Assembly (NCBI GenBank): GCA_016716335.1
Contig: JADJWN010000007.1
Location: forward strand, 1 to 64,000
Source of the DNA: Saprospiraceae bacterium
GTDB taxonomy: Bacteria; Bacteroidota; Bacteroidia; Chitinophagales; Saprospiraceae
Direction: 5' to 3'
Length of the DNA: 64,000 nucleotides
Below are positions 1 through 6,486 of the stretch, in pieces. The notes beneath the pieces are model-generated. The model was not told the DNA's origin. It saw nothing but the letters and a program-made list of their open reading frames with translations, and made no database searches. Each line of letters begins with the position of its first letter. The first letter of the stretch is position 1. Both the position numbers and the translations under genes were made by a program.

Positions 1-1
1 G

Positions 2-766
2 GAGAAAATCAATATTGAAGATATTAAACCATCTTCACGAAGATATCCGGGCATCATTTTCAAACAAGCCAGAGATGCGGGCAAAGAGATTTTGAGTGTT
101 AAAGGGCTCAATTATTCCAAGGATGGGGTGAGGCTTATTAACAATCTCAGTTTTGATGTCAATCACGGGGATAAAATTACTTTCCTGTCGAAGAACAGTC
201 TTGCCACCTCTGCCTTGTACCAGATACTCAATGGAGAAATCACGCCTGACAGTGGTACGATAGAATGGGGTCAGACCATCACCCGCTCTTATCTGCCCAA
301 TGAAAATGAAGCTTTTTTTGCCAATGAGCCCATGAATCTGATTGACTGGCTCAGGCAATATTCCACAGAGAAAGACGAGGCATATATCCGGGGCTTTTTG
401 GGCAAAATGCTGTTTTCCGGAGAGGAGACTCTGAAAATGTCCAATGTGCTGTCGGGTGGTGAAAAGGTAAGATGTATGCTTTCCAGGATGATGCTCACTG
501 AAGCCAATCTGTTGATGCTCGACGAACCCACCAACCACCTGGATCTGGAAACCATCACCGCACTGAACAATTCACTGATCAACTTTACCGGTAACATACT
601 TTTCACTTCCAGAGACCACACCTTCACCCACACCATTGCCAACCGTATTATTGAGCTGGGGCCCAATGGATTCCTTGACAAGCTTAAGAGTTTTGATGAC
701 TATATTGAAGATGCTGAGATAGCCCTACAGCGGAAAGAAATATATGATGCATTAATAGCCGTTTGA
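2..766 (+). CDS. ABC-F family ATPase, C-terminal part (5' end outside window)
   Basis: The reading frame is already open at base 2, so the start lies before the window. What remains is the second ATP-binding half of a soluble ABC-F protein, a family with two ABC domains and no membrane domain that acts on ribosomes. The ABC signature LSGGEKVR is followed by the Walker B stretch LLMLDEPTNHLD, which is the typical ABC-F wording, and the H-loop region reads TSRDHTF. The C-terminal piece IANRIIELGPNGFLD resembles the YbiT subgroup, and there is no long C-terminal extension like that of Uup. The TTG at 92 is only an internal codon, because the frame continues upstream with sense codons. Family is certain; the subgroup is an inference. 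Confidence 0.93.
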   Translation, partial: EKINIEDIKPSSRRYPGIIFKQARDAGKEILSVKGLNYSKDGVRLINNLSFDVNHGDKITFLSKNSLATSALYQILNGEITPDSGTIEWGQTITRSYLPNENEAFFANEPMNLIDWLRQYSTEKDEAYIRGFLGKMLFSGEETLKMSNVLSGGEKVRCMLSRMMLTEANLLMLDEPTNHLDLETITALNNSLINFTGNILFTSRDHTFTHTIANRIIELGPNGFLDKLKSFDDYIEDAEIALQRKEIYDALIAV

Positions 767-850
767 AGTTAAAATATAAGATTCGGATTTACTTAAGAAA
801 GCAATTCAATCTATTACGGTTTTTTAAGAGATGAAATCCTTTTACAAAAT

Positions 851-1390
851 ATGAACATACTCGTCATACCCGGCAGCAGCAGTATTCATGGCATTAACAA
901 GCAGCTGGCAAGATATGCAGCAAGTCTGTTTACACATGGCCATATTACGGAGCTGGATCTCAATGATTATGAGATGCCGATCTTCAGCGTAGATAAAGAG
1001 AAGATTACGGGACCGCAGCCGTTGGCACAACAATTTCTGGATCAGATAGCTCAAGCCGATTTGATAGTGATCTCACTTTCAGAGCACAACGGCTCATACA
1101 GTGTAGCATTCAAAAATATATTGGATTGGGCATCCCGTATTCAGGGTAAGGTATGGCAAAACAAGCCTATGCTACTTATGGCCACCTCGCCGGGAGCCCG
1201 AGGGGGAGCTTCAGTACTGGAAGCAGGTACAAAGCGATTTCCATTTATGGGAGCGGATATAAGAGCTACATTTTCACTTCCATCCTTCAATGAAAACTTT
1301 GACATGGATGCCGGTCGAATCAGCCAGCCTGAGTTGGATGCACAATTGAGAACATTGGTTTCGCAAATATCCGAAAGTCTCAAATCCTAA
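851..1390 (+). CDS. NADPH-dependent FMN reductase family protein
   Basis: This 179-residue cytoplasmic flavodoxin-fold protein would reduce FMN or a quinone/azo-type acceptor with NAD(P)H. The N-terminal strand-loop MNILVIPGSSS is the phosphate-binding loop of the family. The segment EHNGSYSVAFKNILDWASR matches the conserved region around the flavin ring (normally E-Y-N-x-S-x-P-x-x-L-K-N-x-I-D-W). The Y-N part reads H-N here, a small deviation. Length is normal for the family. It sits 84 bases after the ABC-F gene on the same strand and ahead of the isomerase gene, with no evident functional link to either. The physiological substrate cannot be told from sequence. Confidence 0.9.
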   Translation: MNILVIPGSSSIHGINKQLARYAASLFTHGHITELDLNDYEMPIFSVDKEKITGPQPLAQQFLDQIAQADLIVISLSEHNGSYSVAFKNILDWASRIQGKVWQNKPMLLMATSPGARGGASVLEAGTKRFPFMGADIRATFSLPSFNENFDMDAGRISQPELDAQLRTLVSQISESLKS

Positions 1391-1486
1391 CATTTTGATA
1401 ACTAACTCAAGTCAATTTCTTCCGTTTTCAATCCCGTTATGTACTTTCGTTCCTATGAATGCACAACCCTTTACATATTATTTTAA

Positions 1487-1494
1487 TACATTTG
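1487..1494 (+). promoter_or_regulatory. Putative Bacteroidota -7 box before the PPIase gene
   Basis: TACATTTG matches the Bacteroidota -7 consensus TAnnTTTG and lies 20 bases before the ATG at 1515. No clear -33 TTTG element is seen at the expected distance. Its position argues that the upstream in-frame codons from 1395 are not translated. Confidence 0.4.
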
Positions 1495-1514
1495 CGTCAA
1501 AATTTGAACAGGAT

Positions 1515-2552
1515 ATGACAAAAAGAATATTTTTCACCATTTGGGCTTTTTCTTTTATTGGAGGAATGATGGCCCAGCAAAAAACCGCAGTAAGCACCAT
1601 GGATCAACAGTTTTTACAATCACAGCCGGAAGGCATGTATGCTAAGTTTAACACCAGCAAAGGAGACATATATACCATGCTGGAGTATAAAAAAACCCCG
1701 ATGACCGTTGCCAATTTTGTAGCTCTGGCAGAAGGTAAAATGGAAAATAATATCAGGCCGGGAGTGCCTTTTTACGATGGATTGAAGTTTCACAGAGTGA
1801 TTGCAGATTTCATGATACAGGGGGGATGTCCGCTCGGCAATGGTACCGGATCGCCGGGATACAAATTTGAAGATGAGATAGACCCTACGCTCAAGCATTC
1901 AGGCCCCGGTATATTGAGTATGGCCAATTCCGGTCCCAATACCAATGGGTCACAGTTTTTTATCACGCATGTGGCGACTCCGTGGCTGGATGGCAAGCAT
2001 ACCGTTTTTGGCCATGTGGTAAAGGGTCAGGATGTGGTGAACAGCATCAAGCAGGATGACCAGATCGTAAGCGTCACCATCCTTAGAAAAGGTAAAGAGG
2101 CACAGGCCTTTGATGCGCCGGCTGTATTCAAGGCGGAGAGAGCCGGCATGGCCCAAAAACTTGCTGAAAAGGAAGCCCGTATGGCTGCGGAAGCCGAAAG
2201 AATCAAGGGGCAGTTTCTGAATGTAACTCCCAGCGGGCTACGTTATATGGTTATCAAGGAAGGTACAGGCAAGCAACCTACAGCTACCAGTAATGTCAAG
2301 GTGCACTATACCGGAAGTTTTATAGACGGAAATATATTTGACAGCAGCGTACAGAGAGGTCAACCCATAGACTTCGGTCTCAATCAGGTGATACCCGGCT
2401 GGACCGAGGGAGTGCAGCTGATGAAGGAAGGCGCAAAGTACAAATTTTACATCCCTTATCAGCTTGCTTACGGAGAGAGAGGATATCCCGGTGCCATCCC
2501 GCCTAAAAGCGATCTGATTTTTGAAGTGGAGCTGATTAAGATTAATGAATGA
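1515..2552 (+). CDS. Secreted dual peptidyl-prolyl isomerase: cyclophilin domain fused to FKBP domain
   Basis: The protein has 345 residues from the ATG at 1515. An open frame reaches back to 1395, but the signal peptide MTKRIFFTIWAFSFIGGMMA begins at 1515 and a -7 box lies just upstream. Residues about 40-195 are a cyclophilin domain, with FHRVIADFMIQGG and GSQFFITHVATPWLDGKHTVFG. After a helical, Ala/Glu-rich linker, residues about 235-345 are an FKBP domain (VKVHYTGSFIDGNIFDSS, VIPGWTEGVQLMKEG, LAYGERGYPGAIPP). Both folds isomerise prolyl bonds; here they would help proteins fold in the periplasm. A cyclophilin-then-FKBP order is known for dual-family immunophilins in Bacteroidota. It is followed by a terminator-like palindrome. 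Domains are clear; clients are unknown. Confidence 0.93.
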   Translation: MTKRIFFTIWAFSFIGGMMAQQKTAVSTMDQQFLQSQPEGMYAKFNTSKGDIYTMLEYKKTPMTVANFVALAEGKMENNIRPGVPFYDGLKFHRVIADFMIQGGCPLGNGTGSPGYKFEDEIDPTLKHSGPGILSMANSGPNTNGSQFFITHVATPWLDGKHTVFGHVVKGQDVVNSIKQDDQIVSVTILRKGKEAQAFDAPAVFKAERAGMAQKLAEKEARMAAEAERIKGQFLNVTPSGLRYMVIKEGTGKQPTATSNVKVHYTGSFIDGNIFDSSVQRGQPIDFGLNQVIPGWTEGVQLMKEGAKYKFYIPYQLAYGERGYPGAIPPKSDLIFEVELIKINE

Positions 2553-2557
2553 TATAG

Positions 2558-2593
2558 ACCTTATAGGTTTTTGAAACCTGTAAGGTTTTTTTT
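2558..2593 (+). terminator. REP-like palindrome acting as likely terminator of the PPIase gene
   Basis: The inverted repeat ACCTTATAGGTTT / AAACCTGTAAGGT, with a TTG loop, is followed directly by a run of eight T. That is a good intrinsic terminator for the gene ending at 2552. The arms are the same sequence as the repeats around the transposase gene at 2927, so a mobile palindrome seems to serve as the terminator. Confidence 0.65.
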
Positions 2594-2617
2594 CTAACGG
2601 CTGCAACTTTAAAAAAT

Positions 2618-2815
2618 ATGGAAAACAGAGACTCAAAATGGAAGATATTATATGTCATCGTAGCTTTTGGGGTGGGTTTTGCCGGATGGGTTGGAATGGA
2701 TTATATTTTTGAAGAAAATCTTGAGATAACGACTAATTATCTGGTGAGGGTGGGAGTGAAAACGTTGATTATTCTCGGCCTGGCCCTGTTTGTTAATTAC
2801 AAAATGCCGAAATAA
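2618..2815 (+). CDS. Small membrane protein of unknown function
   Basis: A 65-residue protein with two predicted membrane segments, ILYVIVAFGVGFAGWVGMDY and VGVKTLIILGLALFVNY, joined by a short acidic loop (EENLEITT). A charged N-terminus (MENRDSKWK) precedes the first helix. I do not recognise a family. It is bracketed by copies of the CCTATAAGGTTT palindrome and could have been carried with, or trapped by, these repeats. The start ATG at 2618 is the only sensible one. Real-gene status is likely, given codon use and two clean hydrophobic segments, but not certain. Confidence 0.6.
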   Translation: MENRDSKWKILYVIVAFGVGFAGWVGMDYIFEENLEITTNYLVRVGVKTLIILGLALFVNYKMPK

Positions 2816-2922
2816 ACCTTATAGGTTTTGGAAACCTATAAGGTTTTGATAAACGAATTAATACAGGTTTTGGAAACCTATAAGGTTTTGAATAAAATTA
2901 ATGCAGTTTTTTGAACCCTGTA
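2814..2922 (+). repeat. REP-like palindrome cluster upstream of the RAYT transposase
   Basis: A full palindrome (AAACCTTATAGGTTT, TGG spacer, AAACCTATAAGGTTT) occupies about 2814-2847. A partial copy at 2863-2890 and a diverged copy at 2903-2922 follow. The last 49 bases (2874-2922) recur downstream of the transposase gene at 3579-3627 with one mismatch. This arrangement, palindrome groups on both sides of a Y1 transposase gene, is what is known for REP elements and their RAYT transposases. Confidence 0.8.
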
Positions 2923-2926
2923 AGCT

Positions 2927-3562
2927 GTGAAAAACGAAATCATGAAATACCACTGCCCACTACTCCCGGATCATATTTATCATGTATTCAATCATGCAGT
3001 AGGTAATGAAAATTTATACAGAGAAACTGCAAATTACCAATACTTCCTCGACCTGGCTGTGAAGCATATCATCCCTGTGATGGATGTATATGCGTACTGT
3101 CTGTTGCCCAATCACTTTCACTTTCTGATTAGGGTAAAAGATATTCATCAATTAATCCAATCTTACACCATACAAAAGGAAAAGGAGCCACCATTTGACA
3201 CAGACTGGTCAAAATATGTAATGCAGCAGTTTAGCAATTTTTGTAATGCATATACCAAAGCATATAATAAAAGATATAACAGAAGGGGAGCTTTGTTTCT
3301 GGATTATTTAAAACGCAGTCAGATATACGGAGTAGAATATTTTTGCAACTGTGTGCACTATATCCATTATAATGCGGTGTATCATGGCTTATGCGGGAAG
3401 ATTGAAGATTGGTACTGGACTTCGTTCCATACCATGCTAAGAGTAGCGCCCTCAAAAATTGACAGAAGCGTGGTGATAAAGACATTTGAAGGGAAACATC
3501 AGTTTTTATCTTTTCATTCTGGAAAGCCAAAGATATCTGGCGATGAACTGGAGTTTATTTAA
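2927..3562 (+). CDS. REP-associated tyrosine transposase (RAYT, Y1/IS200-like)
   Basis: A 211-residue single-strand DNA transposase of the Y1 HUH superfamily. The metal-binding HUH motif is visible in YCLLPNHFHFLIRVK (H-F-H). The catalytic tyrosine is expected in the helix YTKAYNKRYNRRGALF. Family-typical features also include an N-terminal PDHIYHVFNHAVGNENLYR strand and the later CVHYIHYNAVYHGLC. Such proteins cut and join single-stranded REP palindromes. The flanking palindromes, and a 49-base direct repeat present on each side, support this. It starts 4 bases after the last upstream repeat. The ATG at 2942 (MKYHCPLLPDH) is an alternative start. The reading frame is intact, so it may be active. 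Confidence 0.9.
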   Translation: MKNEIMKYHCPLLPDHIYHVFNHAVGNENLYRETANYQYFLDLAVKHIIPVMDVYAYCLLPNHFHFLIRVKDIHQLIQSYTIQKEKEPPFDTDWSKYVMQQFSNFCNAYTKAYNKRYNRRGALFLDYLKRSQIYGVEYFCNCVHYIHYNAVYHGLCGKIEDWYWTSFHTMLRVAPSKIDRSVVIKTFEGKHQFLSFHSGKPKISGDELEFI

Positions 3563-3629
3563 ACCTTATAGGTTTCAAAAACCTATAAGGTTTTGAATAA
3601 AATTAATGCAGGTTTTTGAACCCTGTATG
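3561..3629 (+). repeat. REP-like palindrome cluster downstream of the RAYT transposase
   Basis: A complete palindrome (AAACCTTATAGGTTT, CAA spacer, AAACCTATAAGGTTT) begins right at the transposase stop codon. It is followed by the same AT-rich spacer and diverged half-palindrome seen upstream. Bases 3579-3627 match 2874-2922 at 48 of 49 positions. Confidence 0.8.
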
Positions 3630-3635
3630 TTTTGT

Positions 3636-5075
3636 TTATTTCAATGGTAAGGAGTACAGATAATAATTCTCTTTTTTGTAATTCTCCTGATCAAAACGCT
3701 TCCACAGCTGTGCATTGGGGAAACGACCGGCATCCAGGATTTTGGGTGATATGATGACTATGCCTCCCACGTTTTTATACTTGGTAAATAATCTGAGTTC
3801 TGATTCATTAGGTAAATAAATTTTATCCACCCATCTGAAATATGTGAACGGCACACCATCCGGAAGTTCGTAAAATGGTCTGCCTGCATAGCCTATCACC
3901 GGAGTGATCTCAAATTTGTTGATACCTACCACCGGGACTTTTTCAGGAACATTATCACGGATAAAGTGACCTGCTTCTCTTGCATTGGTAAAGGGTATGG
4001 AGAAATGATAATAAACAGCTCTTGCGTTGTGAACCAAAGCGAAGGTAAAAATCACCATTGAAATCCGGACAGCGATTTTATCGAGTACCGAATTATGTGC
4101 TGCCATCGAAAACAGAGCGAGAAAAAATATAAAAGTCATTCCCCACTGACGTACACCTCCGGAAAAGAAAAATGAGCCGAAAAGCAGCATCATACCCAGA
4201 AATATGATGCCTGTCCACAGGATTTTTTTATCCCTGCCCAATATACGGTTCAGTGCAGTCAATATTATGATGCCGATAAAAAGACCTGATCCTGACCAAC
4301 CGTATGCACCGGTATCCGGTGTGGAACCAATGGCAAAGGTATTGGTAAGATTGCCTTGAAAACTGTTGAGAAAACGATAAAAATATTCCGGAGCATTTGG
4401 TTGGGTAGATGCCACGTGACCGGCAGTCCTGGGGAAAACGGAGAGCGTGAAAATTCCCAAACCTGCCATCAGTCCATATACGTAAGCCGGAATTCCTTTT
4501 TTCAGATCCAGTCCGTCCCGCCGGATTTTGTAAAAGAGCAGTGCCATGGCCATAAATGCACCATATACCTCGGTCTGGCAAAGCAAAAAATAATACAATG
4601 CCGACTTTTTATCATCTGAATGCTCCTTTTGCAATTCTGAGGTGAGCAAAAATGTAAATAATATCACCAAAGCATATCCTCTGGATACTACTCCATATTC
4701 AAAAAACATAAAATAAGACAAAGCAGCCATCACTTTCAGATACCAGGTCAGTTTCATTCTGAAAAAGAATACATAAAGAAATGCGGCGGTAATCAACAGG
4801 TGGGCAGACATGATTACATACTCAGCAGGAATTCCTGTCAGTGATGGAATGAAGGTGAATATCTTGAGATACAGATACCAGAGTGCCGGGTGTCCTTCAT
4901 AATACAGGAATGAAAAGATTTCCGGCAGGCTTTTGTCTTTGGCTACAAACCATGCCTGCCATTCATCTTTCCATAATTCGTGTTGTGCAAATTTCATCCA
5001 GCTCCACAGCAGTATGATTACCGTACCGGCTGCTGTCAGTATCCTGTTTTCAGAGATTGATTTTATGGCCATCAT
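3636..5075 (-). CDS. GT-C type membrane glycosyltransferase (PMT/ArnT-like)
   Basis: A 479-residue integral membrane protein with about ten hydrophobic segments. The first periplasmic loop holds HELWKDEWQAWF followed by GHPALWYLYLKIF. An acidic pair in loop 1, then a (G)HP-x-L-Y/W-Y segment, is the layout of GT-C enzymes that take sugar from a polyprenyl-phosphate donor. A soluble C-terminal part of about 100 residues follows the last helix. The gene begins inside the end of gldH (ATGA overlap at 5072-5075), so the two are probably co-translated. Fold assignment is fairly safe. Donor, acceptor and whether it glycosylates protein, lipid or polysaccharide are unknown. Confidence 0.72.
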   Translation of the reverse strand: MMAIKSISENRILTAAGTVIILLWSWMKFAQHELWKDEWQAWFVAKDKSLPEIFSFLYYEGHPALWYLYLKIFTFIPSLTGIPAEYVIMSAHLLITAAFLYVFFFRMKLTWYLKVMAALSYFMFFEYGVVSRGYALVILFTFLLTSELQKEHSDDKKSALYYFLLCQTEVYGAFMAMALLFYKIRRDGLDLKKGIPAYVYGLMAGLGIFTLSVFPRTAGHVASTQPNAPEYFYRFLNSFQGNLTNTFAIGSTPDTGAYGWSGSGLFIGIIILTALNRILGRDKKILWTGIIFLGMMLLFGSFFFSGGVRQWGMTFIFFLALFSMAAHNSVLDKIAVRISMVIFTFALVHNARAVYYHFSIPFTNAREAGHFIRDNVPEKVPVVGINKFEITPVIGYAGRPFYELPDGVPFTYFRWVDKIYLPNESELRLFTKYKNVGGIVIISPKILDAGRFPNAQLWKRFDQENYKKENYYLYSLPLK

Positions 5076-5527
5076 CTGGATTTTTGTACGATCAGGGCCA
5101 CCGATTTTATACCCTCCAGAGCAGGCCTCCGCGAGTGCTGAGTGACAGCTATTCTGTAAGTGCCCGGCTTATCGAAATATTTTTTTTCGGACAATGCCAG
5201 GGTGACAGCACAAAGCTCATTATTACATTTACCAAGCCACTGACCGAAATTATCCGATAGAGAAAGTGACACAGGACCTGACACTGTCTTGCCATCCGGA
5301 AATCCCGTCTCAATCATCACATAAAGATTGGCAAATGCAAAATCAGGCAGGTGCTGCACCGAAAGATTGATATCATATGCCGGCAGAGTGTCGCGGACTT
5401 CAAACTGAAATGCCAGCGTGTCTGTATAAGACCATGGAGCAGGCACTCCTTTTTCTTCTTTAAATATGACAGTATCACTACATGCTGTAATGAAAAGCAG
5501 GGCTTGTAAAAACAGAATCAATCTCAA
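5072..5527 (-). CDS. gldH: Gliding motility lipoprotein GldH
   Basis: GldH is one of the lipoproteins needed for gliding and T9SS function in Bacteroidota. The protein reads as GldH throughout, with DTLAFQFEVRD, NLYVMIETGFPDG and LSDNFGQWLGKC as typical stretches. A lipobox LFITAC gives the lipidated cysteine. The frame is open to an ATG at 5566, but that start would put non-signal residues in front. A -7 box (TACATTTG) ends only a few bases before that ATG. I therefore prefer the TTG at 5527, which gives a clean lipoprotein signal beginning (M)RLILFLQALLFITAC. It overlaps the downstream glycosyltransferase gene by 4 bases. Confidence 0.85.
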   Translation of the reverse strand: MRLILFLQALLFITACSDTVIFKEEKGVPAPWSYTDTLAFQFEVRDTLPAYDINLSVQHLPDFAFANLYVMIETGFPDGKTVSGPVSLSLSDNFGQWLGKCNNELCAVTLALSEKKYFDKPGTYRIAVTQHSRRPALEGIKSVALIVQKSR

Positions 5528-5571
5528 TTCCGGACAATTTACCGCAAAAATAAAGATATCCGCCATTCCCC

Positions 5572-5579
5572 CAAATGTA
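5572..5579 (-). promoter_or_regulatory. Putative -7 box for gldH
   Basis: TACATTTG on the minus strand fits TAnnTTTG. Transcription would start near 5565, so the ATG at 5566 would have essentially no leader. This favours the downstream TTG start at 5527. Confidence 0.5.
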
Positions 5580-5649
5580 TGGAATATAGTTGCACACCAT
5601 GGGTGATAAGTTAATTCTTTCTTAAAACCGTGAATTCTACCCGGATTAA

Positions 5650-5672
5650 TGCATACAGACTGTGATGTATGC
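5650..5672 (+). promoter_or_regulatory. Hairpin TGCATACA/TGTATGCA upstream of the GLPGLI gene
   Basis: An 8-base perfect inverted repeat with an 8-base spacer lies about 60 bases before the GLPGLI start codon. The same arm sequence recurs in a hairpin at 55663-55688 before another small secreted protein. It may be a regulator site or an mRNA leader hairpin; no function is established. Confidence 0.3.
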
Positions 5673-5729
5673 AGTCTTTTGTTAAACTTTGCAGGGATAT
5701 TTATGTCTATTCACTCTGAAATTTGCAAT

Positions 5730-6451
5730 ATGAAATTTAAGCTCTTTTGTTTTTTTGTATTTGCTGCTGTGGCTAATGTTTTTGCTCAGCAGGGTGTGAT
5801 CAAATATAAGCATACCCAGTATTTTGAGTACGAGAATATGCCGGCAGATTTACCTAAGTCCAATACGACCTATAAAAAACTGACTTTTTCGGATATGACA
5901 TCACGCTTTGAGACGGATCCTGATGTCAAGGTGGAAGTAGCAGAGGACCAGGGGCAGAGAGGATGGATGATGCGCAGATTTATGAATGCTCCCCAACCCA
6001 TCATATACAAGGATTATGACAAGGAGCAGCAAATCGAACAAATCAATTTTTTCGGAAAAGATTTTCTGGTGTCCGATTCACTGACCCCTATGACCTGGAA
6101 GGTAAGTGCCGGTGAGCAGAAGGATATACTGGGCTACACCTGTATGAAGGCCACTCTGAAAGACACATCATCCAATCTGATCATCGCATTTTTACGCCGC
6201 AGATATCGGTACCTGTAGGACCTGACCGATTTGGACAGCTGCCCGGAGTCATTCTGGAGATTCAGAGTGCACAGACCCATATCATCGCCACAGAGATCAA
6301 ACTTCAGGATACAGCCCTTGCTGTTGCTCCACCCAACAAAGGAGATAAAAAATCTCGTGCTGAGTTCAATAAAATCCGCGAAGAGAAGATTAAGGAACAA
6401 AGCCAGATGTGGGGTGGCCGTGGAGGTAACATGAGAATCATCAGACAATAA
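5730..6451 (+). CDS. GLPGLI family secreted protein, interrupted by one frameshift
   Basis: Start is the ATG at 5730, which opens the signal peptide MKFKLFCFFVFAAVANVFAQQ. An in-frame ATG at 5649 lies too far upstream. The first frame runs to a stop at 6218. At the T run 6189-6193 one added base restores the frame into ...FTPQISVPVGPDRFGQLPG..., ending at 6451, giving about 240 residues. The segment GQLPGVILEIQ is this protein's version of the G-L-P-G-L-I signature, and GYTCMKAT just before it is the usual family lead-in. GLPGLI proteins are periplasmic or secreted, of unknown biochemical role, and are very often next to beta-barrel receptor genes, as here (35-base gap). The break is probably a sequencing error. 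Confidence 0.85.
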
Positions 6452-6486
6452 CAATTTCGTATCATCAATAACAACAATATTACCGT

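Noticed and set aside
35..538. 167-residue open frame antisense to the ABC-F gene
   Set aside because: It is a shadow of the strongly conserved ABC frame on the other strand.
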